18,439 nt of DNA from Acidimicrobiales bacterium (lineage in GTDB: Bacteria; Actinomycetota; Acidimicrobiia; Acidimicrobiales; Poriferisodalaceae). Location: NCBI GenBank assembly GCA_020439485.1, contig JAGQSP010000056.1:1-18439 (forward strand), read 5' to 3'. A program made the translations under genes and the position numbers. Position 1 is the stretch's first letter; every line of letters begins with the position of its first letter. Shown in pieces: positions 1 through 6,630 of the stretch. The notes beneath the pieces are model-generated. The model saw only the letters and a program-made list of their open reading frames with translations, was not told the origin of the DNA and ran no database searches.

Positions 1-14
1 CAATCGCCAGCAAG

Positions 15-503
15 CTAGCTCTTGGATTCGCGCGCTGCTTTGGAGCGGGCCATCAGTGCCGCCAAACGATCGTTGCCACCCGCCGCGTCGCCAGCAGGCT
101 CCTCGGCAGCTGCCGGTGCACTGTCGCCGCCGTCCTTGCCGGCCCTGGCCTTCTTCGAACGCGCCATGAGGGCCGCCAGGCGGTCGTTGCCACCAGCGGC
201 ATCGTCGCCCCCAGCCGCTTTGGCCGCCGGGGCCACAGCCTTCTTCGCCGCTGCCTCGGCCTCCTCGGCCCGGCGCTTTTCGCGGTCGACCTGGAACTGG
301 GGCCAATCTGGCTCGCGAACCAGATCTGCGATGCCAACGGCTCCCAGCTCGGTGCCGTTGTCGAACACGACGCGGGTGCGGGGCCACGTGAGACCCACCG
401 TTCGACCGGCAGTACCAGGAGTGCCCTCGGGCGCGCCGGGCAGGTCGGTGGTGACGATGACGCGGGTTCCCCGCTTGATCTGAGTATTGGCAGCTGCGGA
501 CAT
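15..503 (-). CDS. Small actinobacterial hypothetical protein with SH3-like N-terminus and duplicated C-terminal motif
   Basis: 162 residues, function unknown. Residues 10-65 form a compact beta-rich segment (GTRVIVTTDLPGAPEGTPG, then TWPRTRVVFDNGTELG) that I recognise from short actinobacterial hypothetical proteins; it resembles a KOW/SH3-like barrel. Residues 70-100 are a charged, Ala-rich, probably helical linker. The C-terminus carries two copies of a 20-residue motif, residues 101-120 and 139-158, both reading DAAGGNDRLAALMARSK and differing at one position (KAR versus AAR). Fourteen of the 19 shared residues use different codons in the two copies, so the peptide is being conserved. The gene ends with TAG at 15-17. 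It is divergent from a histidine phosphatase across only 26 bp; the ATG at 503 has no Shine-Dalgarno and sits 8 nt from a candidate -10, suggesting a leaderless mRNA. The coding call is firm; function is unassigned. Confidence 0.8.
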   Translation of the reverse strand: MSAAANTQIKRGTRVIVTTDLPGAPEGTPGTAGRTVGLTWPRTRVVFDNGTELGAVGIADLVREPDWPQFQVDREKRRAEEAEAAAKKAVAPAAKAAGGDDAAGGNDRLAALMARSKKARAGKDGGDSAPAAAEEPAGDAAGGNDRLAALMARSKAARESKS

Positions 504-511
504 GGAACACG

Positions 512-521
512 AGGCTAGCGT
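512..521. promoter_or_regulatory. Candidate symmetric bidirectional -10 element (leaderless in both directions)
   Basis: The 26-bp gap 504-529 between two divergent start codons has AGGCTAGCGT at its exact centre. Read on the plus strand this gives -10 TAGCGT (516-521), 8 nt before the GTG at 530; on the minus strand it gives TAGCCT (517-512), 8 nt before the ATG at 503. Both fit the TAnnnT -10 consensus of actinobacteria and share the central TA. Predicted transcription starts fall within about 2 nt of both start codons, and neither gene has a Shine-Dalgarno. Promoter activity is inferred, not shown. Confidence 0.55.
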
Positions 522-529
522 TTGTCGGC

Positions 530-1204
530 GTGCAGTTCGTTCTGGTCAGACACGCCCAGCCCGCTTGGGTCGATGGCGGCATCAACCGCGACGACCCCAG
601 GCTCACCGATCTAGGGCGACGTCAGGCGCTGCTGACCGCAGCCTCACTGGCAGGAGAGACGTTCGACGAGGTATGGGTGTCGCCCGCCAGACGAGCCCGA
701 GAGACCGCGGCACCGTTTCTGGAGCTCACCGGCATGCAGGCGGCGGTGCACGACTTCTTGCTCGAGATCCGCAACCCAGATTGGGAGGGCACCGATCACG
801 ACGCCCTCGAGATCTTCGCCGCCCACCGACGACGCCACCCAGAGGACCAGTGGGAAGGTCTCGACGGTGGAGAGGCGGTTTCAGACTTCCGTGACCGCGT
901 CCACACCGGCCTGACCCACACGCTGGCCGCCATGGGCGTCGCACCCACGCCCGATCCGCTGCCGACCTGGCAGGTCGAAGAGCCGGGCAAACGCATAGTG
1001 GTCTTTGCCCACGCCGGCACGAACTCGATGGTGTTGTCGGCCCTGCTGGGCGTAGCCGCGGTGCCATGGGAGTGGGAACGCTTCGTTACCTGGCATGCCT
1101 CGATATCGACCGCGACGGCCATAGACATGGGCGACGACTACGCCTTCAGTTTGGTGAGGCTCTCCGAAACGAGGCATCTTCCTCCTGAGCTAGTCACCAG
1201 GTAG
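530..1204 (+). CDS. Histidine phosphatase family protein (phosphoglycerate-mutase-like)
   Basis: 224 residues, about the usual length of the branch-1 histidine phosphatase superfamily. The RHAQP signature is at residues 7-11, with R7 and H8 as phosphate-pocket Arg and phospho-acceptor His. SPARRARETA (51-60) supplies the second pocket Arg, an acidic candidate proton donor lies near LLEIR (77-81), and FAHAGTN (159-165) carries the second catalytic His, H161. The fold predicts phosphoester hydrolysis by a phosphohistidine intermediate in the cytoplasm; the substrate cannot be read from sequence. The GTG start at 530 puts the signature at the normal N-terminal distance and lies 8 nt from a -10-like TAGCGT, so the mRNA is probably leaderless. 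The stop overlaps the Shine-Dalgarno of the next gene, 9 bp on, implying an operon with the LLM oxidoreductase. Confidence 0.9.
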   Translation: MQFVLVRHAQPAWVDGGINRDDPRLTDLGRRQALLTAASLAGETFDEVWVSPARRARETAAPFLELTGMQAAVHDFLLEIRNPDWEGTDHDALEIFAAHRRRHPEDQWEGLDGGEAVSDFRDRVHTGLTHTLAAMGVAPTPDPLPTWQVEEPGKRIVVFAHAGTNSMVLSALLGVAAVPWEWERFVTWHASISTATAIDMGDDYAFSLVRLSETRHLPPELVTR

Positions 1205-1213
1205 GAGATCTCG

Positions 1214-2125
1214 ATGACCACCCGAATGCCCGCAATCTCGCTGGCCGCAGTAGCCGGGCGGCGTGCGGCCACCATCGAAGCGGCGGCCGAAGCCGAGCGC
1301 TTGGGCTTCAGCGGCATCTATGGGCCGTCGATGGGCGACTGCGTCGCGCTGTGCCAGGCGATCGCCATGGCCACAAACGAAATCTCCTTCGGCACCACCA
1401 TTCACCCGATCTATCTGCGTCACCCCTCCGACCTGGCTTCGACCGCCGCCTTCATCCACGAGATCGGCGAGGGCCGCTTCAAGCTCGGCATCGGCGTTAC
1501 CCACGGCCCGGTACACGACCGCTTGGGTGTCACACCGGGCAAGCCGCTGTCGGACACCCGCGGCTACGTCGCCGCCATGCGAAAGACCACCGCCTACGGC
1601 GACCTGCCGCCAATCGTGCTGGCAACCCTTCGCAACAAGATGCTCGACCTCGCAGTCGAGATCGGCGACGGCGCAGTCTGGGCCAACGCCAGCCTCAACC
1701 ACTTCCCCACCTCGGTCGAACGCATCGGCGAAGACCGCCTGGCCGACGGCTTCTTCGTCGCGAACATGATTCCCACCGTCATAGACCCCGACCGCGAGGC
1801 TGGGGCGGCACGCAACCGGGCAACGCTGCAGGGTTATGTGCGCCTCCCGAACTATCGCAACTACTGGCGCGAGGCCGGATACGGCGACGAGATGGACGCC
1901 ATAGAGACGGCGCTGGCCGCCCGCGACGACGAGGCCGTAACCGCAGCCATGTCCGATGCCTGGCTTTCGAGCGCCACGCTTTATGGATCTGCCCAACAGG
2001 TCCGCGATGGCGTCGAAGCGTGGTTCGATGCAGGGTGCTCGACTCCGATCCTGGTGCCGTCCAGCACCGGCGGAGGTCAGATGAAGGCAATCGCCGAGAT
2101 GTTCGCTTGCTTCGGCGACGGCTGA
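1214..2125 (+). CDS. LLM-class (luciferase-like, probably F420-dependent) oxidoreductase
   Basis: 303 residues, the normal size for single-chain bacterial-luciferase-like (LLM) enzymes. The N-terminal half shows the family pattern: AAEAERLGFSGIYGPS (the EAE..GF....G segment), an ISFGTTIHPIYLRHP strand-loop, AAFIHEIGEGRFKLGIGV, and GYVAAMRK before the usual excursion region. The C-terminus ends with AQQVRDGVEAWFDAGCSTPIL, typical of the last barrel strand. Such proteins use F420 or FMN for redox chemistry on small molecules; in actinobacteria this subgroup is commonly F420-dependent, but the substrate is unknown. The ATG at 1214 has AGGAG at 1203-1207, overlapping the upstream TAG, so translation is probably coupled to the histidine phosphatase. 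A P450 follows after 83 bp on the same strand, suggesting oxidative metabolism of a shared lipid or xenobiotic substrate (inference). Confidence 0.88.
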   Translation: MTTRMPAISLAAVAGRRAATIEAAAEAERLGFSGIYGPSMGDCVALCQAIAMATNEISFGTTIHPIYLRHPSDLASTAAFIHEIGEGRFKLGIGVTHGPVHDRLGVTPGKPLSDTRGYVAAMRKTTAYGDLPPIVLATLRNKMLDLAVEIGDGAVWANASLNHFPTSVERIGEDRLADGFFVANMIPTVIDPDREAGAARNRATLQGYVRLPNYRNYWREAGYGDEMDAIETALAARDDEAVTAAMSDAWLSSATLYGSAQQVRDGVEAWFDAGCSTPILVPSSTGGGQMKAIAEMFACFGDG

Positions 2126-2151
2126 AGAACCGCCCGACGTCGGCCGGTCGA

Positions 2152-2157
2152 TAGTCT
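2152..2157 (+). promoter_or_regulatory. Weak candidate -10 for the P450 gene
   Basis: TAGTCT fits TAnnnT and overlaps the first inverted repeat of the tandem duplication upstream of the P450. A start about 12 nt downstream would give a leader of roughly 45 nt containing the second inverted repeat and the GGAG Shine-Dalgarno. No -35 resembling TTGACA is visible at 16-19 bp, so this is tentative. Confidence 0.25.
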
Positions 2158-2208
2158 CGTTCGAGACGATCAGAGTCACCAGTCTCGTTCGAGACGATCG
2201 GAGTCAAC
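2153..2208 (+). repeat. 28-bp perfect-length tandem duplication abutting the P450 start codon
   Basis: Copy 1 is 2153-2180 and copy 2 is 2181-2208, 26 of 28 bases identical (differences at 2172/2200 and 2179/2207). Each copy begins AGTCTCGTTCGAGACGATC and contains the inverted repeat GTCTCG-TT-CGAGAC (2154-2167 and 2182-2195). Copy 2 ends at the base before ATG; one of the two differences turns AGAG into GGAG, giving a usable Shine-Dalgarno (2200-2203) only in the copy next to the gene. Two direct operators for a dimeric regulator are the simplest reading; I do not recognise the operator family. Confidence 0.85.
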
Positions 2209-3417
2209 ATGGCAACCCCCGTCCACGAACTGGACCTGGCGTTCATCGATCTCGAGTCGCCCGGCGACCGCGACGAACTGCGTGCCGAGGTAGAGGCAGC
2301 GCGGTCCAAGCACTGGCTCGCCAAGGTTCCGATGGGATACATGGTGGTGCAGCACGAGTACGTCACCAAGGTTCTGCGCGAGCGTCGGTTCCACCAACTG
2401 TCGAGGCTGCTGGCCGAGATCAGGGGCCTCGACCCGAAGCTGATCCGCAACGAACGCACGTCGATCCTGTCGGCAGAAGGCGACGAACACCAGCGCCTGA
2501 GGCGACTGGTGAGCCCGGCGTTCACCCCCAAAGCCGCCGAACGGTTCCGGCCGTTCATGGCCCAGACCATCGAAGAACTGATCGACGCAGTGGTCGACCA
2601 GGGCCGCTGCGAGGCCGTGGCCGACATCTGCGAGCCCTATCCCATACCGATCATCTGCGCCCTCCTGGGCGCTCCTCGCGAAGACTGGCGTGATTTCTCC
2701 ATCTGGGCCACCGATGTGTTGTCGATCTTCGACACCGACGCGAACGACAAGGCCGACCGCATCGTCGCCGCCCGCGACGCGCTCGACGCCTACGTCATCG
2801 ACCTGATCGCCAAGCGGCGAGGCGACCAGCGCGACGACCTGCTGACCGATCTGATTGCAGCCGAGGAAGACGGTGACCGCCTCAGCGAGACCGAACTGAT
2901 CACCATGGTCGAGGCCGTGCTGGTGGCCGGTGTCGACACCACCCGCAACCAGCTGGCATGTGCTCTGGCCCGCTTCGCCGAGTATCCCGATCAGTGGAAG
3001 GCCCTGGCCGACAACCCCGACCTGGTTCCCAACGCCGTAGAGGAGGTCATGCGCGACCTCGGGGCGGTTCGCGGAACCGGCAGGTACGCGTCCGAAGACA
3101 TCGAACTGGAAGATGTGGCCTTCCCGCAGGGGACCATCCTGTTCCCCAGCTTCGTCGCGGCCAACACCGACCCGGCCGTATTCGAAGACCCGTACGCCTT
3201 CGACACCACACGCCCCCTGGCCGGGCCTCAAATGACCTTCGGAAGCGGCATACACCACTGCCTGGGGGCATCGCTGGCCCGCGCCGAGCTTCAGGAGGCT
3301 CTGCCCATCCTGGCCAGGCGCCTACCCAACCTGCGCCTCGACGGCCCTGTCGAGTGGAAGCCGCCCACCACGGCTATCTGGGGACCTTCCCGACTGCCGA
3401 TCGCCTGGGGTCAGTAG
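2209..3417 (+). CDS. Cytochrome P450 (bacterial class I type)
   Basis: 402 residues, typical of soluble actinobacterial P450s. The landmarks are in order: C-helix HQRLRRLVSPAF (94-105); I-helix oxygen-activation motif AGVDTT (240-245); ExxR as EVMR (279-282); the beta segment GRYASEDIELEDVAFPQGT (291-309); NTDPAVFEDP (319-328); and the heme loop FGSGIHHCLG (344-353) with Cys351 as the iron ligand. The enzyme would insert oxygen into an organic substrate using electrons from a ferredoxin/reductase pair; neither partner gene is in the window. Substrate is unknown. The ATG at 2209 has GGAG five bases upstream, inside the second copy of a 28-bp tandem repeat that may be its operator. The 3' end overlaps the convergent trhA gene by 7 bp. 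Confidence 0.95.
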   Translation: MATPVHELDLAFIDLESPGDRDELRAEVEAARSKHWLAKVPMGYMVVQHEYVTKVLRERRFHQLSRLLAEIRGLDPKLIRNERTSILSAEGDEHQRLRRLVSPAFTPKAAERFRPFMAQTIEELIDAVVDQGRCEAVADICEPYPIPIICALLGAPREDWRDFSIWATDVLSIFDTDANDKADRIVAARDALDAYVIDLIAKRRGDQRDDLLTDLIAAEEDGDRLSETELITMVEAVLVAGVDTTRNQLACALARFAEYPDQWKALADNPDLVPNAVEEVMRDLGAVRGTGRYASEDIELEDVAFPQGTILFPSFVAANTDPAVFEDPYAFDTTRPLAGPQMTFGSGIHHCLGASLARAELQEALPILARRLPNLRLDGPVEWKPPTTAIWGPSRLPIAWGQ

Positions 3418-4046
3418 ACGTAGACGGCGATGCCCGCGTAGTGCATCGAGGCGGCCACCATCACGATCACGTGCCACACCTCGTGATAGCCGAATACCCT
3501 CGGCCACGGATCGGGGCGTCGCACCGCCAACAGAATCGCCCCGACGGTGAACAAGGCCCCGCCCGCCAGCAACAGGACCGTGAACGTCGGCGAGATCTCG
3601 CGCCAGATCGCCGGCATCGACAAAGCCGCCACACACCCCAAGACGATGTAGGTAGTGGTGATCGTCCCATAGGGCGGTTCCCACGGGATCCACAGCCCTG
3701 CTATCAGCACCAGAGCCAGGGCCCACACCACGACCAGAAGCCACGTGGCCCAGGGTCCGTCCAAGCCCACCACGGCAATCGGGGTGAACGTGCCCGCAAT
3801 CATCAGATAGATCGCGGTCTTGTCGACCTGCATCATCTTGGGCGCCATCCGAGGTGACCAGTTGATGCGGTGGTACAAGGCGCTGGCACCAAACATCGCG
3901 GCCACACAAGCCGCATAGACCACCGCAGACGGCCAACTATTGGAAGCGGGCCCCACCACCAGCAACGCGCCCGCCGCGATCGAAACGAAGAACGACCATT
4001 TGTGGAACACCCCCCGCAACCGGGGTTTGTTGCCGCCCGCAAACAC
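3411..4046 (-). CDS. trhA: TrhA/hemolysin III (PAQR-like) family membrane protein
   Basis: 211 residues if started at the GTG at 4046, matching the family's usual 200-220. Family landmarks: RGVFHKWSFF before helix 1 (11-20), SALYHRINW (55-63, H59), DKTAIYLMIAGTFTPI (75-90, D75) and YHEVWHVIVMVAASMHY (187-203, H188 and H192). The conserved His/Asp set forms the presumed metal site of this seven-helix fold. Known members are linked to membrane fluidity and lipid homeostasis; the old name hemolysin should not be taken as toxicity. An in-frame ATG at 4118 would add 24 residues overlapping the end of tesB, but that stretch (with SAIRP twice) looks unlike the family. No good Shine-Dalgarno precedes either start. 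It probably shares an mRNA with tesB. The symbol follows family naming. Confidence 0.85.
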   Translation of the reverse strand: MFAGGNKPRLRGVFHKWSFFVSIAAGALLVVGPASNSWPSAVVYAACVAAMFGASALYHRINWSPRMAPKMMQVDKTAIYLMIAGTFTPIAVVGLDGPWATWLLVVVWALALVLIAGLWIPWEPPYGTITTTYIVLGCVAALSMPAIWREISPTFTVLLLAGGALFTVGAILLAVRRPDPWPRVFGYHEVWHVIVMVAASMHYAGIAVYVY

Positions 4047-4056
4047 GTCTACCGAC

Positions 4057-4116
4057 GTGTGCTGACCCGTCGGCCTAATCGCCGACTTGTCCCGACGTGC
4101 CGGCCTAATCGCCGAC
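4057..4116 (-). repeat. Imperfect 30-bp tandem repeat across the tesB stop codon
   Basis: CGGCCTAATCGCCGAC occurs at 4071-4086 and again at 4101-4116, exactly 30 bp apart, and the 14 bases before each copy also match partly (24 of 30 overall). The second copy holds the last codons and TAG of tesB; the first repeats them downstream in the same frame. It looks like a local slippage duplication at the 3' end of tesB. No regulatory role is evident. Confidence 0.6.
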
Positions 4117-4929
4117 ATAGCGCATGAGCACTTCTTGAGCGATGGTCGCCACATGGGTGCCATCGGACGAGAACAGGTTGCCGATGGCGAGCCCCCGACC
4201 ACCGACCAAGCCGTGCGACTCGAACTCATACAAGTGGAACTCGTCGGCACGCGCCGGCCGATGAAACCACATCGCATGATCGAGGCTGGCGCCTATGAAG
4301 CGCTCGTCGTGCCTCTTCGAACGGTCGCGTTCGACCGGGTGAGACGAGTTGATCGACCCGAACTGCACCGTGTCGGACGTGAATGCCAGGCCACAGGTAT
4401 GAAGCCCCGGATCGTCGCCCATCGGCGTGGTTATGCGGATCCAGCCAGACGACCGGCCGGCGCCATGGGGATACTGGTGATAGCGCCTCTCGAGCATGAA
4501 CCCCCAGCCCTCGTCGTCGCCCAGGCCCTCGGGGCCCTCCAGGTCTGGCATGGATCGGGTCTGGCTGTCGGCCTGCTGCTCGGCGACCTGAAACGAGCAC
4601 GAGATGTTCAAAATCGCACCGCCGCTTTGACGTGCCACCACCCTGCGGGTCACGAACGACCTGCCGTTGCGTATTCGGTCGACCTCGAATCGCACCGGCT
4701 CGTCCGACGTGCCACCCCTGATGAAATAGGCGTGCAACGAATGCGGCGCGTACCTGGGCTCGACGGTGTACATGGCCGCCCGCAGCGCCTGGGCCACCAC
4801 CTGGCCGCCATACAACCGACCCCACGGATATACGGGGCTGATACCGACGAACACGTCGGGACCGTGCGGTTCCAGATCCATGAGCGTCGCAAAGTCGCGG
4901 GCGGCTTCGTGGTAAGCGGCATCGGTCAC
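4105..4929 (-). CDS. tesB: Acyl-CoA thioesterase II (TesB family)
   Basis: 274 residues from the GTG at 4929, near the 286 of E. coli TesB. The double-hotdog pattern is clear: RLYGGQVVAQALRAA (38-52), APHSLHAYFIRGG (61-73) and SFVTRRVVARQSGG (91-104) in the first hotdog; GASLDHAMWFHRPARADEFHLY (213-234), SHGLVGGRGLAIGNLF (238-253) and VATIAQEVLMR (260-270) in the second. The Asp of SLDH, the Ser/Thr region before GGRG and the Gln of AQE match the family's Asp-Thr/Ser-Gln catalytic set. It hydrolyses acyl-CoA to free acid and CoA in the cytoplasm. The GTG is preferred over the internal ATG of MDLEP because it leaves an intact N-terminal helix and lies 8 nt from a symmetric -10 element shared with the divergent malic enzyme gene. 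The reading frame continues antisense into the malic enzyme, which is not real coding. Confidence 0.92.
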   Translation of the reverse strand: MTDAAYHEAARDFATLMDLEPHGPDVFVGISPVYPWGRLYGGQVVAQALRAAMYTVEPRYAPHSLHAYFIRGGTSDEPVRFEVDRIRNGRSFVTRRVVARQSGGAILNISCSFQVAEQQADSQTRSMPDLEGPEGLGDDEGWGFMLERRYHQYPHGAGRSSGWIRITTPMGDDPGLHTCGLAFTSDTVQFGSINSSHPVERDRSKRHDERFIGASLDHAMWFHRPARADEFHLYEFESHGLVGGRGLAIGNLFSSDGTHVATIAQEVLMRYVGD

Positions 4930-4937
4930 GCCGAACG

Positions 4938-4947
4938 ACGCTAGCGT
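4938..4947. promoter_or_regulatory. Candidate perfectly palindromic bidirectional -10 element (leaderless both ways)
   Basis: ACGCTAGCGT is a perfect 10-bp palindrome at the centre of the 27-bp gap 4930-4956 between the tesB GTG and the malic enzyme ATG. Each strand reads TAGCGT: plus at 4942-4947 with 9 nt to the ATG, minus at 4943-4938 with 8 nt to the GTG. The expected transcription starts fall within 3 nt of each start codon and neither gene has a Shine-Dalgarno. The arrangement matches the one at 512-521 almost base for base in its core. Activity is inferred. Confidence 0.6.
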
Positions 4948-4956
4948 GTCGCAACC

Positions 4957-6630
4957 ATGAGCCAACCACGCGTCGTAACCACGAAGCTCCGCGGCAGACG
5001 TCTCATCAAAGAGCCACTGCTCGCAAAGGGCACCGCATTCACCCCCGAAGAGCGCGAAGCGCTGCTGGTACAGGGCCACGTACCAGCCACCTACGAAACG
5101 CTCGACGATCACATCCGGCGAATCGACTACGAGTACGACCACATCGAGGGCGACGACCTGGCCCGACACGTGTACCTGCGGGCCCTCCAGGACCGTAATG
5201 AGATCCTGTTCTACGCCTTCCTGCAGAGCCGCCTGAAGGAACTGATGCCAATCGTTTATACGCCCACGGTGGGGGCGGCATGCCAGCAGTTCTCGCGCCT
5301 CTACCGAGTACCCAGGGGCATGTACCTGTGCTACCGCGATCGCAACCGGATGCACGAGCAGCTGGCGTCGATCGAGCGCGACATCGACGTCATCGTGGTG
5401 ACCGACGGCGAGCGCATCCTCGGGCTGGGCGACCAGGGCGTCGGCGGCATGGGTATACCCATCGGCAAGCTCGCTCTGTACACCGGTGTGGGCGGCATCC
5501 CGCCCGAGCGGACACTCTCGGTTCTGCTCGATGTGGGCACCAACAACCAGGAACTGCTCGACGACCCCCTGTATCTCGGATGGCGAGAGCGGCGCGTCAC
5601 CGGCGACGACTACGAGAGCTACATCGAGACCTTCGTCGAGGCCGTCAAGCGCCGCTTCCCCAACGCCTTGTTGCAGTGGGAAGACTTCGCTCAGCACAAC
5701 GCCAGCCCAATACTCGAGAAGTACCGCGACAAGCTGCTGACCTTCAACGACGACATCCAGGGCACAGCAGCGGTGGCCTACGCTGCCATCAAGGGGGCCA
5801 CCCGCGCTGCGGGGGTCGAGGTCTGCGACCAGCGCTACCTGATCGTCGGAGCCGGATCGGCCGGTACGGGCATCGCTGCGATGTTGTCCGATGCCATGCG
5901 CCGCGACGGCATAGACAACCCGACCGCTCAGATCTTCTTGACCAACAGCAAGGGGCTGGTGCACGACAAGAGCGACCCACTGGCACCTCACCAGGTGCCG
6001 TTCGCCCACCCCTATGACGAGGTGGCCGACTGGGCCGACGACGATGGCCGCATCCCGCTGGAGAAGGTGTTCGCCGAGGTTCAACCCACCGTGCTGGTGG
6101 GTGTCAGCGGCCAGCCGGACATGTTCACCGAGGAGATGATCAGGGCCATGGCCACGTGGACCGACCGGCCCATCATCCTTCCGTTGTCGAATCCCACCAG
6201 CAAGTCAGAGGCCAAGCCCGCAGACCTCGTCGAATGGACCGACGGACGGGCCCTGGTCGCCACCGGGTCGCCGTTCGATCCTGTGGTGCACGGTGGCGTC
6301 ACCCATCACATCGCCCAGGCCAACAACGTCTATGTCTTCCCTGGTGTGGGCCTGGGTGCGGTGTCGATCGGCGCCAAGGCGATCACCGACGGCATGCTCA
6401 TCGCCGCGGCCGACGCTGTAGCCGCCGCAGCACCCTCGCCCGAGGTTGCTGGGGCACCCGTGCTGCCCGATATCCAACAGGTACCCAACGTCAGCCGCTC
6501 GATAGCGGCAGCCGTCGCCCGCCAGGCCGTTGCGGAAGGCGTGGCTCCGGCGTTCGACGCCACCGAGATAGACAACCGCATCGAGTCATACTGGTGGGAG
6601 CCGATCTACCCACAGATAATCGCCATATGA
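4957..6630 (+). CDS. maeA: Malic enzyme, long NAD(P)-dependent type
   Basis: 557 residues, the size of the E. coli MaeA/eukaryotic-like form rather than the short or MaeB-fused forms. It decarboxylates malate oxidatively to pyruvate with reduction of NAD(P). Landmarks: MPIVYTPTVGAACQ (97-110) with catalytic Tyr101; ILGLGDQGVGGMGIPIGKLALY (154-175) with catalytic Lys171; LLDVGTNN (190-197); WEDF (241-244, metal ligands E242 and D243); FNDDIQGTA (263-271, metal ligand D266); Rossmann GAGSAGTGIA (298-307); LPLSNPTSKSEA (408-419); and NNVYVFPGVGLG (456-467). Cofactor choice between NAD and NADP cannot be settled here. The start lies 9 nt from a symmetric -10 and is probably leaderless. Its ATGA end overlaps the start of the 5'-nucleotidase gene, so the two are translationally coupled. 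Confidence 0.95.
   Translation: MSQPRVVTTKLRGRRLIKEPLLAKGTAFTPEEREALLVQGHVPATYETLDDHIRRIDYEYDHIEGDDLARHVYLRALQDRNEILFYAFLQSRLKELMPIVYTPTVGAACQQFSRLYRVPRGMYLCYRDRNRMHEQLASIERDIDVIVVTDGERILGLGDQGVGGMGIPIGKLALYTGVGGIPPERTLSVLLDVGTNNQELLDDPLYLGWRERRVTGDDYESYIETFVEAVKRRFPNALLQWEDFAQHNASPILEKYRDKLLTFNDDIQGTAAVAYAAIKGATRAAGVEVCDQRYLIVGAGSAGTGIAAMLSDAMRRDGIDNPTAQIFLTNSKGLVHDKSDPLAPHQVPFAHPYDEVADWADDDGRIPLEKVFAEVQPTVLVGVSGQPDMFTEEMIRAMATWTDRPIILPLSNPTSKSEAKPADLVEWTDGRALVATGSPFDPVVHGGVTHHIAQANNVYVFPGVGLGAVSIGAKAITDGMLIAAADAVAAAAPSPEVAGAPVLPDIQQVPNVSRSIAAAVARQAVAEGVAPAFDATEIDNRIESYWWEPIYPQIIAI

Noticed and set aside
2153..2208. 28-bp repeat as a CRISPR array or LexA (SOS) box
   Set aside because: There are only two copies with no spacers, so it is not CRISPR. 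GTTCGA half-sites occur, but the partner TCGAAC half at 4-nt spacing required for an actinobacterial LexA box is missing.
3411..4046. Pore-forming toxin reading of the hemolysin III-like protein
   Set aside because: The conserved His/Asp and seven-helix pattern place it in the widespread TrhA/PAQR-like family, for which a housekeeping membrane role is the better supported reading.
4930..6084. Long minus-strand extension of the tesB frame antisense to the malic enzyme
   Set aside because: It has no family signal, lies opposite a highly conserved enzyme gene, and TesB is complete from the GTG at 4929. High GC leaves antisense frames open by chance.
6156..6626. Plus-strand open frame running into the nucleotidase from inside the malic enzyme
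   Set aside because: It is out of frame with the conserved malic enzyme, Arg-rich and without domains; the ATGA overlap gives a natural start at 6627.
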